A stretch of DNA of 64,000 nucleotides from Belliella pelovolcani (GCF_900156785.1 NZ_FTOP01000001.1:62001-126000); one strand, 5' to 3'; positions 45,505-54,965 are shown, counted from the first letter of the stretch. Numbers and translations: made by a program. The notes: generated by a model from the letters alone, not told the origin.

Positions 45505-46236
45505 TCATTTCAAATCACTTATTAAAGTGTAGAAATTAGTTTCAATTTGCTTTTCAACTTCACAAAAGTTAACCCCTTTCAAATGCGATATGTGACTAAA
45601 CATTTCTTTCAACTCCCAAGGATGAAGAGTTTTCTGATTATTTTTAATAAATGGCCCATCACTTTCTAGCAATAACTTATTGAGTGGGATTTTAGCAATT
45701 ATTTTTTTACCATTCAAAGATTTCACCATAGCAGGGTTGACAGAAAAATAATAACCTTCTCTAACTATCTGATCTATTAAATTTAAGCCACCTGAATACC
45801 AATGAAAAATAGCAGACTGTATATTGTTTTTGATTAATAGTTCTAAAACTTCTTTTTCCGCTTTTCTAGAATGGATACTTAATATTTTATTTTGCCCCGA
45901 AATACTATTAAGAATTTTAGAAAAGGTATCTATCTGTATCTCTTTTGTAGAGATACCCTCTTTGGAGAAGTCCAAACCAACTTCACCGATATATGATGTT
46001 TTATTAAGGTTCTTTAGAAATAAATCAAATTCCTTTTTGTGTGAATTAGCCATCAAGGGGTGCATTCCTAAAGCCAATCTTATTCTTTTTAATGATTGAA
46101 AATGAGAATATCCCATTTCAAAATGACTTGGAAGGTTAGTCATTGCTAAAACAGTTATATTAGCTTGTACAGAACCCTCAAGAACTTGTCTTGGATTAGG
46201 ATATAAATCTATGTGGCAGTGTGTATCAACAATCAT
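45505..46236 (-). CDS. qatD: QatD: TatD-family nuclease of the Qat defence system
   Basis: 243 aa amidohydrolase-fold metal-dependent DNase. HxH in VDTHCHID (H6, H8), Glu in YIGEVGLDFS, His in SIHSRKAE and FHWYSGG, Asp in LLLESDGPFI: all TatD metal ligands. It overlaps qatC by 4 bp (ATGA) as the last of four genes, and this context, not the sequence alone, makes it QatD rather than a housekeeping TatD. Confidence 0.88.
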   Translation of the reverse strand: MIVDTHCHIDLYPNPRQVLEGSVQANITVLAMTNLPSHFEMGYSHFQSLKRIRLALGMHPLMANSHKKEFDLFLKNLNKTSYIGEVGLDFSKEGISTKEIQIDTFSKILNSISGQNKILSIHSRKAEKEVLELLIKNNIQSAIFHWYSGGLNLIDQIVREGYYFSVNPAMVKSLNGKKIIAKIPLNKLLLESDGPFIKNNQKTLHPWELKEMFSHISHLKGVNFCEVEKQIETNFYTLISDLK

Positions 46237-47621
46237 TTAATCCCTAATTCAGTTTTTATAAATGTGTTTCCTTTATCGATAAACAACTGAAGAACTTCTT
46301 GTTTCGACCTTAACACCATTTTAGCATAATCTTCAAGTTTATCAATTTCAATATTTCCATTTACTAAAAGGTCTCTTTTCATTTTTTCTAGAGAAATATC
46401 CTTTCTCAAATAACTAATTAGCGCAGGTAAATCTTTGCTAGCCTCTCTATTTTTAGCATTTGTAATGAAGTTACCATATTGTTCATTTCTATCTAGACCT
46501 GCTTTATGTAATGCAGCTCTCCTATAAACACATGGCATACATCTACCACAATGATGCTTTTCATTAGAATTGTCCTTATGTTGATGCCTTCGCCCTCTTT
46601 TGCCACAAGAAACTGAATCTTGGAATATGCTCTTTATAAAAGGTGACCTTGTTGCGCAATCAATAAACATCTCTCCTTTTGTTTTAAATGTATATGGATT
46701 ATCTAGGAGTGTTGTTATTCCCACCTCTATAAGTAATTCTTGAGTGTTTTTTATGACATAGGGATGTGTTGTTCTAGTACTTAAAGAGCTCACCCTTGAT
46801 GGGGTCAATGGATAGTTGATTGAGATTGTCCCATTCTCAGGAATTATCAATTCATCAATTGGGGATAGGTAACAACCTAAACCAATAAAAAATAGAGATC
46901 GACTGCGGTAATTGTTTTCTACTGTAACTCTGTTACCATCAGTATCTTTTCTTGATAGTGCTAATTTTGATTGTATCCAATATATTTTATTTTGGTATTC
47001 TGCCTCCAAATGTCCAAAAAGTTTATTTTGGTCATCGTTGGGACCAGGAGATTTTGAGTCAAAATGAGAAATCAAGAGGATTCTTTCATCACTACTTAGC
47101 TTTTCTAGCTCATCTATGACACCAATTAAAGAATCTAATCCACCTGAAAATAAACTAGTAGATTTTATAGAATCTATTTTATAAGTTGGTGGAATTTCTC
47201 TTCTTCTTGATAAAGGACGTGGATAAAAAAGCGAATCCTGTGTGTTTTGTATGAAAGAAACTAGCCAATTATCGCCTGTTAAGAAATCTAATATCAATTT
47301 CAATTTGTCTTCCTTTCCTATCCAAATGCCTATGTTGTTCACCGGGAACACTACTTCTATATCTCTTGACCAACCATCATTTGAATAAATCGCCCTACTA
47401 AGTAAGTTATCTACGCCATAAACTATTGCCGTTATGAGAAAGAAATCAAATTTAACCGAAGAAAAGTCAATAAGAAAATCACTAACTTTTTCAAATGGAT
47501 ATTTAGAACCCATATTGAAACTTAACAAAACATTCCTATCAATACCTCTGTCATTATAATTAAGGTACAAATCTGAAAATTTGCCATATTCGGCTTCTTT
47601 AATTGCTACTGTTACTTTCAT
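46233..47621 (-). CDS. qatC: QatC: QueC-like PP-loop ATPase of the Qat system
   Basis: 462 aa. PP-loop SGGLDS at residues 159-164 and a zinc site in the C-terminal third (CGKRGRRHQHKDN then HHCGRCMPCVYRR), as in 7-cyano-7-deazaguanine synthase QueC. The protein is twice the size of QueC, with a ~150-residue N-terminal extension, and no queuosine biosynthesis gene is near. Probably modifies a protein or nucleic acid in defence. Overlaps qatD and is 2 bp from qatB. Confidence 0.9.
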   Translation of the reverse strand: MKVTVAIKEAEYGKFSDLYLNYNDRGIDRNVLLSFNMGSKYPFEKVSDFLIDFSSVKFDFFLITAIVYGVDNLLSRAIYSNDGWSRDIEVVFPVNNIGIWIGKEDKLKLILDFLTGDNWLVSFIQNTQDSLFYPRPLSRRREIPPTYKIDSIKSTSLFSGGLDSLIGVIDELEKLSSDERILLISHFDSKSPGPNDDQNKLFGHLEAEYQNKIYWIQSKLALSRKDTDGNRVTVENNYRSRSLFFIGLGCYLSPIDELIIPENGTISINYPLTPSRVSSLSTRTTHPYVIKNTQELLIEVGITTLLDNPYTFKTKGEMFIDCATRSPFIKSIFQDSVSCGKRGRRHQHKDNSNEKHHCGRCMPCVYRRAALHKAGLDRNEQYGNFITNAKNREASKDLPALISYLRKDISLEKMKRDLLVNGNIEIDKLEDYAKMVLRSKQEVLQLFIDKGNTFIKTELGIK

Positions 47622-47623
47622 AA

Positions 47624-48373
47624 TTATTCAAATACGTTAAAAACATTTTGTTGAATATTCTTTATTAGCCTATCTGCCTCCTCTGAACTCCAATCTAAAT
47701 TTTGAAGCGGGTAATTTTTGTTTTCATCATTAACTTGTTCAAAGACATAATTTCTAATTTCATTAAAAAGATTATTGACATCATTCTCTTTTTTACTTTT
47801 TATAAGGTTGTCATAAAACCATCTTGACAAAAGTGTATTAATATAATATCCAAAGTACCTTATAATGATATCTTCCAAATTACTGGTTGTAAAGGTTTGT
47901 TCCAATAAGGTTTGTAAGTCATTAATTGACTCAGCCTCTCCCATTAGTTCTTCCAATAATAATCGTGTAGCTTCTTTTGCTGCATCATCATCTATTGATG
48001 TTGCATTACTTGAGCAGTATTGAATTAAGTGATTAATTACATCATCAACTGATTTATTATCAATATCAATTAATCCAGTTGATTCAAGAGTCTCTCTTAT
48101 ATTATTGCCTGAACTGATAAACTTTGAAAAGACTCCTCCGATTTTTCTTGCAGTTCTAACACTGCTTCTTCCACCTGCTTTTGAACCACCACGTCCGCCA
48201 GTTGATGCTCCACCTAGCGCTGAAACAAAATGTCTCATAATATTTTGTAGTTTTTGAACTGGAATAACAGACGAATCACAATTTGAGGTAAGCGAAGAAC
48301 TTAGCGTACCCCAATTTGGAATCATTTTACTTTTTTTTACTGAACCATCAGAAAATGATTTAGATGTTCCCAT
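47624..48373 (-). CDS. qatB: QatB, Qat defence system component
   Basis: 249 aa. N-terminal MGTSKSFSDGS with a glycine/serine-rich stretch (GGASTGGRGGSKAGGRSS) and a conserved helical C-terminal part (RLLLEELMGEAESIND; VNDENKNYPLQNLDWSSEEA). The glycine-rich N-terminus is typical of QatB, a protein of unknown biochemical role. Two bp from both qatA and qatC. Confidence 0.85.
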   Translation of the reverse strand: MGTSKSFSDGSVKKSKMIPNWGTLSSSLTSNCDSSVIPVQKLQNIMRHFVSALGGASTGGRGGSKAGGRSSVRTARKIGGVFSKFISSGNNIRETLESTGLIDIDNKSVDDVINHLIQYCSSNATSIDDDAAKEATRLLLEELMGEAESINDLQTLLEQTFTTSNLEDIIIRYFGYYINTLLSRWFYDNLIKSKKENDVNNLFNEIRNYVFEQVNDENKNYPLQNLDWSSEEADRLIKNIQQNVFNVFE

Positions 48374-48375
48374 AA

Positions 48376-50274
48376 TTATTTTTTTATATTAAATGCTTTA
48401 CTCGCTTTTGACTTTCCATCTTTAAAGAAATTAATCAAAAACTCACCAAATTCAGGATCAGTCTTAAAGTCTGCTAATCTTAAAGCAACCGCAGGTTCAA
48501 TATCCGACACACTGATTATTTTAAGAGCTTCCATATAATGATAAACTGCATTTTCAATTTTCATCTCTGTCATTGTATTGAATATGTCATACAACCGTTT
48601 TTGTTTCGGGTTTCTTTTTAGATTTGAGGATAAAAGATTGAAAAATGCATCTTTTTCAATATCGCTAAATGGTTGAAATTTTTCAGAAAGTAGAGATTTT
48701 GTTACTGTTGCCGTCATATTATCAGGTAATAACTCATTAAACAAAGCCCTTACTATTGGCGGAATCATACTAGTCGCAGTGATTGAATTTTCCAATTTAT
48801 CACGAGCAATCCAATAATAATCTCGCAAATCAACTCCTGACAATAACGGTTCTATTTGAAACCATTTTATTATTTTAGGTTTACTCCATTCCTTGAATTC
48901 AGAATCTTTTATTTCTGAAATTACATCATCAATTACCTTTTCCTTAGACATAGCTTCGATATCGGTTATTTCTTTCGGTACTCCGTCTTGAGCAATTTGC
49001 CATTCAAATAACTTCTTGAACAATTTGGGTTCAGAGTATTCAAGTATCATCATTTTTGCAAGAACGGCATCATCAAAACTTTGTAAAGATGCCACTTCTG
49101 CAAGTCTTTTTCTGATAGTATAAGTGTTTAAAAAACGTTTAATCTGTCTTGGGTTTCCATACAAACTATTTGTGATTAAGGGTACTAATGAAGGAATTGT
49201 AATTACATTATCTTTAACTTTGCCAAACTCCCCTGCTTCTAAAATCTTCTCAAAATTCGATAATCCAAATGCAGAATACTTATTTGTAACCCTATACTTC
49301 CTAAATTCATCAAGTACTCTTTTAAACTTAGTATCTCCTATCTCCTTTTTACATATAAGCATTGATATATAAGTTTCGACTTCTGATTCAGAAAGTCTGG
49401 GTAAAGAATATGGAAGCTGAATTAATTTTTCTAAGTAATCAATCACAATCCGGTTGTTATCTTCCTCAATTTCTTTGTTGTTTTTATACTTGTGTTTAAT
49501 TGCATATTCCACAATCCGAGGGTCTGCTCCAATGATGAATGCTGTTTTGGGAACGTTAAGAAAAAGTTTAATTGCTTCAAGGTTTTCAATAATTCTTTCT
49601 GGGCTACATCTATCTAAATCATCTATTATAACTACTAATCTTTTAAAGTTTGTAGCTGCTAACAAGTCTGAAAAATCCTTTCTAAATTCAGATACTGCAT
49701 TTGTCAAATTTTTATCTTGTTCTTTTCCTTTTTTTACAAAGGCTTCAAATATCCTTTTCCCTTCTTCAGATTGAAGCTTTTTAATTATTTTATCTGGATT
49801 GTCTCCCCATTCTGCCATTTTCTGATATGCAAATGGCACTAAACTAAGCCCTCCTGTAAAATATGCCGAAACAGCAGGTAGGGCAACATTCTTCATAACC
49901 ATACCAGCGCCACGCATCCAATCAATAGATTTCCAAAGTTTCTTTGCTTTCTCCTTTATTGTATCTTTTAACTCAGCGGAAATTTTTCTATTGTCCTCTA
50001 ATTCTTTGAGAATCGAATTGAGCAATGCTGCTTTAGCATCATCATATCCCTCAAAAGTCCATCCATTAAAATAAATACAGAGTGAGTCCTTATCATCTTC
50101 TTTCTCAAATTCTTCTTTTACTATTTGTAAAATACTAGATTTTCCGCTTCCCCAATCACCAAAAACGCCAATTGTAATAGGCAATACAGATTCATCATTA
50201 AGAATGTTAATTAACAATTCTGCGTGTACTCTAAATCCTAAAAGGTCTTCTGATGTTTCATTATCTGCCCACAT
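48376..50274 (-). CDS. qatA: QatA: KAP-family P-loop ATPase of the Qat system
   Basis: 632 aa. Walker A GVFGDWGSGKSS (39-46 core), KAP insert with hydrophobic segments (AVSAYFTGGLSLVPFAY region), Walker B LVVIIDDLDRCSPE, and sensor region YGNPRQIKRFLNTY. KAP NTPases are membrane-associated STAND-like ATPases common in phage defence. First gene of the tight qatABCD operon; the upstream 440 bp contains a palindrome at 50493. Confidence 0.92.
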   Translation of the reverse strand: MWADNETSEDLLGFRVHAELLINILNDESVLPITIGVFGDWGSGKSSILQIVKEEFEKEDDKDSLCIYFNGWTFEGYDDAKAALLNSILKELEDNRKISAELKDTIKEKAKKLWKSIDWMRGAGMVMKNVALPAVSAYFTGGLSLVPFAYQKMAEWGDNPDKIIKKLQSEEGKRIFEAFVKKGKEQDKNLTNAVSEFRKDFSDLLAATNFKRLVVIIDDLDRCSPERIIENLEAIKLFLNVPKTAFIIGADPRIVEYAIKHKYKNNKEIEEDNNRIVIDYLEKLIQLPYSLPRLSESEVETYISMLICKKEIGDTKFKRVLDEFRKYRVTNKYSAFGLSNFEKILEAGEFGKVKDNVITIPSLVPLITNSLYGNPRQIKRFLNTYTIRKRLAEVASLQSFDDAVLAKMMILEYSEPKLFKKLFEWQIAQDGVPKEITDIEAMSKEKVIDDVISEIKDSEFKEWSKPKIIKWFQIEPLLSGVDLRDYYWIARDKLENSITATSMIPPIVRALFNELLPDNMTATVTKSLLSEKFQPFSDIEKDAFFNLLSSNLKRNPKQKRLYDIFNTMTEMKIENAVYHYMEALKIISVSDIEPAVALRLADFKTDPEFGEFLINFFKDGKSKASKAFNIKK

Positions 50275-50492
50275 TGTTTACAAAGTTATTTACAGTAATA
50301 TTCATAGTTATCTGCTTTAATCAAAATGGCCCTCTTCCTATTAGATGTATCTTTAATAGAAACATAAAACAAAATTTTTAATCAAAAATGTAACTGATTT
50401 TAACATTAAATATTTTCTAGTTAACACTATTGATATTATCAGAAGGTTATCTTAAATAAATTTTGATTAAATCTACCCCTTTCTTAACTCCT

Positions 50493-50521
50493 AAAATATA
50501 CCCATAACAGGGTATTTTTGA
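50493..50521. promoter_or_regulatory. TACCC-N6-GGGTA palindrome, copy 1
   Basis: TACCCATAACAGGGTATTTT within 50499-50518 is repeated almost exactly at 62469-62488 (TACCCACAACAGGGTATTTT). Both copies are upstream of minus-strand genes (here qatA, 220 bp away). Possible shared regulator site. Nothing else is evident in 50275-50713. Confidence 0.45.
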
Positions 50522-50713
50522 TAAATTAAGAGCAAAAAGAACAAAAAATTAACTTTCTCTTCCCCAAAAGCCTTTACTTCAGGGGAAAGAAAATTAAAAC
50601 CAGACTACTTTCTTGCATTCTTTGCACTTCTTGCACTATGTGGTCATACGGCTTGGAAATGCTGATTTTGAGGTCAATTTATTGCAAGGTTAATGCAAAG
50701 AGTGCAAAATAAA

Positions 50714-50838
50714 TTACTTCCCTTTCTTGGCATTCTCTAACTCTTCTATGAAAGAGAATACATTGGAGGAAGGGTTGTCAAAAAGTTTCGACTCTTTGGC
50801 TCTTTCGCACGGTCTCTTGGTTTGTTCCGTTTACTCAT
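50714..50838 (-). pseudogene. rloB remnant: N- and C-terminal fragments joined by deletion
   Basis: An ATG at 50836-50838 overlaps the rloA stop by 8 bp, the expected position for rloB. It reads MSKRNKPRDRAKEPKSRNF, a basic start typical of RloB, then runs to a stop at 50746. In another frame, FDNPSSNVFSFIEELENAKK ends at TAA 50714-50716 and resembles the RloB C-terminus (NPSxNV...EEL). The ~150-200 residue core is missing. I infer a single large internal, frame-changing deletion. Confidence 0.6.
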
Positions 50839-52087
50839 TAAAAATCCCCTTTAACATTTCCAATGAGTCACTAACGATAGGTACAGCATCAAACCTTCCT
50901 TGAAGGTATGCTTTCTCCAAGTCCATTGTATCTCTAAAATCACTGTAATCATACAATGAATATACTTCTGTTGAAGCATCCTCCTTTTTATTGACGAAGT
51001 ATATCTGATCTTTACGCAATTTCTTCAAGTCTAGAAACTTTGTATTGTGCGTAGTACAAAGCAATTGAGCACTTTTACTCGCTCTGAAAAAATTGAAAAT
51101 ATACTCAATGATCTTAGGATGAAGACTTTCTTCAATTTCATCTATCAAAAGTATCTTGTTGTTTTTCACGATATCCATGATCGTAAGCATAATAAAAAAC
51201 AACTTTATTGTACCCTGGGATTCTTCAGTCAAGAAGTCAAACCCTTTAAGAGGATCCCTTTTGTGAAAAGTGGTGATTTGCAGACGCTCCTGTACAACCT
51301 CTTCTACGGTAACCGTGAGCGTATCCAGATTAGCATTGAAATTTTTACCTGGTTGTTTCAGAGATCTAATCTTCACGTCTACAATATCACTATCGGCAAT
51401 TTTCAAAGCATCGATCAAAAGCTCTTTATTTTCCTTACTCAATCTTTCAATAGCCGACATACCAAAACCTAGGTATTGTAGAATAAATGTATTGTGGAAG
51501 TAATTGAAGATCTCTTTAGGAATCTCCCTATCCATTTGGCTTGCTCTACTGATATATAGGGTTTTGTTGGAGGTGTTTTCAGCTACATCCATTGGCCTCT
51601 TGATTACATCTCCAAAAGTATAAATATCACTCTTCTCTTTACCTCTTCTTTCATCTCGGGTAAAAACTTCTTTGATCCTTCCTTTTGGATAAAAATGTAA
51701 GCTTTCCGCAATGATCTGTGTATTGGTAAGACTGAAAGCATACTCATACTCAATCCCTTTGGATAAGAACCTTATAAAGTATTTGCTTGGCTTATTGGCA
51801 TACCCATCAAATTTGAATGGTTTGAAATTGAAAATGGTATTTTCATTATGCGTATGTGATCGAAATACCAAGGTATTGCAAAAACGAATGGCCTTGATGA
51901 CATTGCTTTTTCCAGAAGCATTGGCTCCATACATGACCATCGTTTTGAGAACATCAGTTTTATCATGGCGAAACACATTATCCACTAATGCTCTAGCATT
52001 GGCGGATTTAATGTTCGCTGCTCTAAAATCTAGACAAACTTCATCTTTGATGGAGAAAAAATTGCTAAGACGAATCTCTAATACCAT
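50831..52087 (-). CDS. RloA-like AAA ATPase (AAA_15/AAA_21)
   Basis: 418 aa. SMC/RecF-like ATPase: N-terminal LSNFFSIKDEVCLDF, Walker A GANASGKS (54-61), signature-like FLTEESQGTIKLFF, Walker B ILLIDEIEESLHP, and H-loop TTHNTKFLD. Such ATPases pair with RloB or other effector nucleases in abortive-infection loci, but here the rloB partner is reduced to a remnant. A TATATTTG on the minus strand (52116-52123) is a candidate -7 element. Confidence 0.85.
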   Translation of the reverse strand: MVLEIRLSNFFSIKDEVCLDFRAANIKSANARALVDNVFRHDKTDVLKTMVMYGANASGKSNVIKAIRFCNTLVFRSHTHNENTIFNFKPFKFDGYANKPSKYFIRFLSKGIEYEYAFSLTNTQIIAESLHFYPKGRIKEVFTRDERRGKEKSDIYTFGDVIKRPMDVAENTSNKTLYISRASQMDREIPKEIFNYFHNTFILQYLGFGMSAIERLSKENKELLIDALKIADSDIVDVKIRSLKQPGKNFNANLDTLTVTVEEVVQERLQITTFHKRDPLKGFDFLTEESQGTIKLFFIMLTIMDIVKNNKILLIDEIEESLHPKIIEYIFNFFRASKSAQLLCTTHNTKFLDLKKLRKDQIYFVNKKEDASTEVYSLYDYSDFRDTMDLEKAYLQGRFDAVPIVSDSLEMLKGIFNE

Positions 52088-52231
52088 TTTAATAGCTTAT
52101 TATGTAAATATTTTACAAATATAAACTTTAAAATGACATAAGTGTTTTTTTGTTTTGTTTTTCGACTAGCAATAAGTTTAATGAATATGGTTGCAGGTTT
52201 TTAGATCATCTTCTTTGGAATAAAACTACGC

Positions 52232-52303
52232 TGAGCCGATTAACCCTTTTAATCGGCTCAAATTATTGCTATATTTGAGCCGATTAGATAAAATAATTGG
52301 CTC
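52232..52303. promoter_or_regulatory. Double inverted-repeat operator with promoter of the fic gene
   Basis: Four GAGCCGATTA half-sites: 52233-52242 forward with 52250-52259 inverted (7-nt gap), then 52277-52286 forward with 52294-52303 inverted (one mismatch: TAATTGGCTC). TATATTTG at 52270-52277 is a good -7 element lying between the pairs, and the last half-site abuts ATG 52304. Binding would cover both promoter elements. Confidence 0.75.
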
Positions 52304-53419
52304 ATGACCTACAACTGGCAACATCAAAATTGGCCTAATTTCCAGTATGATATGGAGACATTACAGCCTTTATTTCTAGAATTTTCCTTGGAATGGGCTG
52401 AATTGAGCGGGATGGAAAAAGGACTCACTACAGATTTGGAGGAAGAAACGGTCATCAACATCATGGTTTCCGAAGCCATAAAATCCTCTGCCATTGAAGG
52501 TGAGTATTACAGCAGAGAGGATGTCATGTCTTCAATCAAGAATAAACTTGGACTAAACAAAATACCTGTTAGGATAAAAGATCGCTATTCGGCTGGGATT
52601 GCTGAGTTGATGGTAGAGGTAAGAACTAGCTTTAAAATGCCGCTAAGTACAGAAATGCTAAAAAATTGGCACAAAATCCTCTTTATTCATGTCAAGAATT
52701 TACTTGTGGGCGATTGGAGAACGGGGCAGGAACCCATGCAGGTGGTTTCTGGATCCATAGGAAGAGAAATAGTGCATTTTGAGGCTCCACCATCAGATCG
52801 GGTGGCCAAAGAAATGGAATTGATGGTTGATTGGTATAATCAAGCCAACTTCCCCCAAATCAATGTCATCGGTTCAGCTTTGTTAAAATCAGCCATTGTG
52901 CATTTATATTTTGAATCCATACATCCATTTGAAGATGGTAACGGAAGAATCGGCAGGGCGCTTGCAGAAAAAGCATTATCACAATATCTGGGAAAACCAG
53001 TCTTATTGAGTATTTCTAAAATCATTGAAACGGATAAAAATGCCTATTACCAGGCATTGAAAGATGCCCAAAAGAGCTTGGATATTACCAATTGGATAGC
53101 CTATTTCATCAAAGTGATCATCACTGCCCAACGAGACTCTAAAGCTTTTGTAGCATTTCTTCTGGGGAAGGTGAAGTACTTTGATAAGTATAAAAACTTC
53201 ATGGATGAAAGACAGACCAAAGTCATTGAAAGAATGTTTGAAGCAGGTCCAGAAGGCTTCCAAGGAGGCATGAGCGCTAAGAAGTACATGTCCATCACTC
53301 AGGTTTCCAAAGCCACAGCTACCAGAGACCTGCAATTCCTTCACGAAAATGGACTTTTGATCCAATCAGGAGCAGGTAGATCTGTGAGGTATGAGTTGAA
53401 TTTACTAAATATGAAATAA
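52304..53419 (+). CDS. Fic family protein (AMPylator) with winged-helix tail
   Basis: 371 aa. Catalytic motif HPFEDGNGRIGR around residue 207 matches HxFx(D/E)GNGRxxR. An N-terminal inhibitory motif S-SAI-EG (about 63-68) makes it a class II, self-inhibited Fic. The C-terminal ~70 residues (ITQVSKATATRDLQFLHENGLL ... VRYEL) form a winged-helix DNA-binding domain, so the protein probably represses its own promoter through the repeats upstream. Three bp separate it from the next gene. Confidence 0.93.
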   Translation: MTYNWQHQNWPNFQYDMETLQPLFLEFSLEWAELSGMEKGLTTDLEEETVINIMVSEAIKSSAIEGEYYSREDVMSSIKNKLGLNKIPVRIKDRYSAGIAELMVEVRTSFKMPLSTEMLKNWHKILFIHVKNLLVGDWRTGQEPMQVVSGSIGREIVHFEAPPSDRVAKEMELMVDWYNQANFPQINVIGSALLKSAIVHLYFESIHPFEDGNGRIGRALAEKALSQYLGKPVLLSISKIIETDKNAYYQALKDAQKSLDITNWIAYFIKVIITAQRDSKAFVAFLLGKVKYFDKYKNFMDERQTKVIERMFEAGPEGFQGGMSAKKYMSITQVSKATATRDLQFLHENGLLIQSGAGRSVRYELNLLNMK

Positions 53420-53421
53420 CC

Positions 53422-53772
53422 ATGATGGATCAAAAACGCGAAGAGGAGAAGGAAAGACGAAAAAGAAGAAATCAAAGATTGATTACGGCATTCTTTGTTG
53501 GATTATTTTTTATGAATATTCTGTTAATGATGATCTTGCCTCCATTTTCAAAGGAAGCTGAAATTAAAGGTAAAGTCATTTTTTATGTGCCAAATCGTGG
53601 ATCAGCATTAGTGTTTTTATCTAATAAAATATTTCCAGTATTTGAAGATAACTTTACAATATTCGATAAAAATGTAAATGTTGGAGACTTCATCCAAAAA
53701 GCAGCGGAATCCGATTCTCTTATTATTTACAGAAATAATATAAAGACTGTAATCAAGCTGGAGCCTGAATGA
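53422..53772 (+). CDS. Small membrane protein downstream of fic
   Basis: 116 aa. Highly basic/acidic N-terminus (DQKREEEKERRKRRNQR), one transmembrane helix (LITAFFVGLFFMNILLMMILP), then a ~75-residue external beta-rich domain. Start ATG 53422 or 53425. Co-transcribed with fic (3-bp gap). No known family recognised; a partner of Fic is possible but unproven. Confidence 0.6.
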   Translation: MMDQKREEEKERRKRRNQRLITAFFVGLFFMNILLMMILPPFSKEAEIKGKVIFYVPNRGSALVFLSNKIFPVFEDNFTIFDKNVNVGDFIQKAAESDSLIIYRNNIKTVIKLEPE

Positions 53773-53781
53773 TTTTGGGGT

Positions 53782-54477
53782 TTAAGTGGAATAATAAAAA
53801 TACCACCCATTTTTTAATTCAATAATTCGTCCGACAATAAAGCCGAATGGAGGTATTCCATCTCCTAACTTAATATCCCCTTTATAGGATTTGATGTATC
53901 CATATTCATTGTCGATAAAGCCATCAATTGTTAATACCAAAAATTCCTCATCTCTGTGAAGTGAAATGATATCAGCTTTAATCATATTTTGCTGAATGTT
54001 AAAAACATCATCTATTGATATATTATTTTCCTCCATATAATCCCCAAATGCTGCTTTAATTTGAGTTTTGGTTGAAAGCTTTTTACTGTCCCCTATATAA
54101 CTTTCATCAATCCTTTTTGAATATCTTAGAAAGTCAGACATTTCATGAATACCGCTCTCTAAGCTAAGGTTTTCTATTTTTTCTAATCTAGATTTATTCA
54201 GATTGTAATGGAGTTGGTGACTTAAACTGTTTTTTGGAAATAGGGAAAATGAAAATGAAATTAGTATGATAATGACAGGTGCATATGAAACTAATTTCTT
54301 AACCCCATTAAAAAAAATGAATACGGTTGAGAAAATCAATCCTAGAAATAAAACAACTAACAATGTCAGTACATCAAATAAAGGACCTAGGAGTAAAGAA
54401 TACTGTAATTCAAAAACTGTTGCTAAGAATATTAATATGCTAAATACAAACGCCAGAATTTTTATGATTGAATTCAT
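53782..54477 (-). CDS. Membrane protein of unknown function
   Basis: 231 aa. Three N-terminal transmembrane helices (IIKILAFVFSILIFLATVFE; FDVLTLLVVLFLGLIFSTVFIFF split region; LVSYAPVIIILISFSFSLF), then a soluble C-terminal ~140 residues. AT-rich, convergent with the preceding gene. No family recognised. Confidence 0.6.
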   Translation of the reverse strand: MNSIIKILAFVFSILIFLATVFELQYSLLLGPLFDVLTLLVVLFLGLIFSTVFIFFNGVKKLVSYAPVIIILISFSFSLFPKNSLSHQLHYNLNKSRLEKIENLSLESGIHEMSDFLRYSKRIDESYIGDSKKLSTKTQIKAAFGDYMEENNISIDDVFNIQQNMIKADIISLHRDEEFLVLTIDGFIDNEYGYIKSYKGDIKLGDGIPPFGFIVGRIIELKNGWYFYYST

Positions 54478-54553
54478 ATTTTAAAGTAATTGAAATTTAA
54501 ATAATTACAAAATTCAATAAAATATCAAATTCAAAGTCGAATCAAGATATAAA

Positions 54554-54943
54554 TTATTTCACCAACTCTTGACTACCATTCAATTCATAAGGCTGAATTA
54601 ATACCTCTACAGGCAAACCTAAGAGCTCGTGAAGGTTTCTGATCATATCTATAGTCAAAGCTCGCTTACGGTTGAGTACAAGGCTTACAGTGGTCTTACT
54701 GCCAATGGCAGTGATCAAGTCTTTATCTTTAAGCCCTTTCATTTCCATAGCTTCTTTGATGGCCGTGATAGGCTCGGGCAAAGCGATAGGATAATGCTCT
54801 TTTTCATACTTCTCTATCAGCGTCACCAATAGCTCTGCTTCCATTCCTTCAGGACTATCTGGATTGGCATCAAATATTGAAGAAAGCCTCTTTATCGCTT
54901 TTTCATATTCCTGCTCCGTGGTGATGATTTTATCCCATTTCAT
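54554..54943 (-). CDS. higA: HigA-type antitoxin (XRE HTH)
   Basis: 129 aa. N-terminal helical neutralising region, then HTH: IKEAMEMKGLKDKDLITAIGSKTTVSLVLNRKRALTIDMI (read in parts) and LHELLGLPVEVLIQPY. Lies 22 bp after the toxin gene, the toxin-first order typical of HigBA. Expected to bind the operator at 55303. Confidence 0.88.
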   Translation of the reverse strand: MKWDKIITTEQEYEKAIKRLSSIFDANPDSPEGMEAELLVTLIEKYEKEHYPIALPEPITAIKEAMEMKGLKDKDLITAIGSKTTVSLVLNRKRALTIDMIRNLHELLGLPVEVLIQPYELNGSQELVK

Positions 54944-54965
54944 ATCTACGATTTGATTTTACGAT

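Noticed and set aside
46233-47621. Queuosine biosynthesis enzyme QueC
   Set aside because: Twice the normal length, no queD/queE/queF nearby, and the KAP-QatB-QueC-TatD order identifies Qat.
50275-50713. Additional coding region between qatA and the rloB remnant
   Set aside because: Multiple stops in all frames; only the palindrome and short TGCA-rich repeats are visible.
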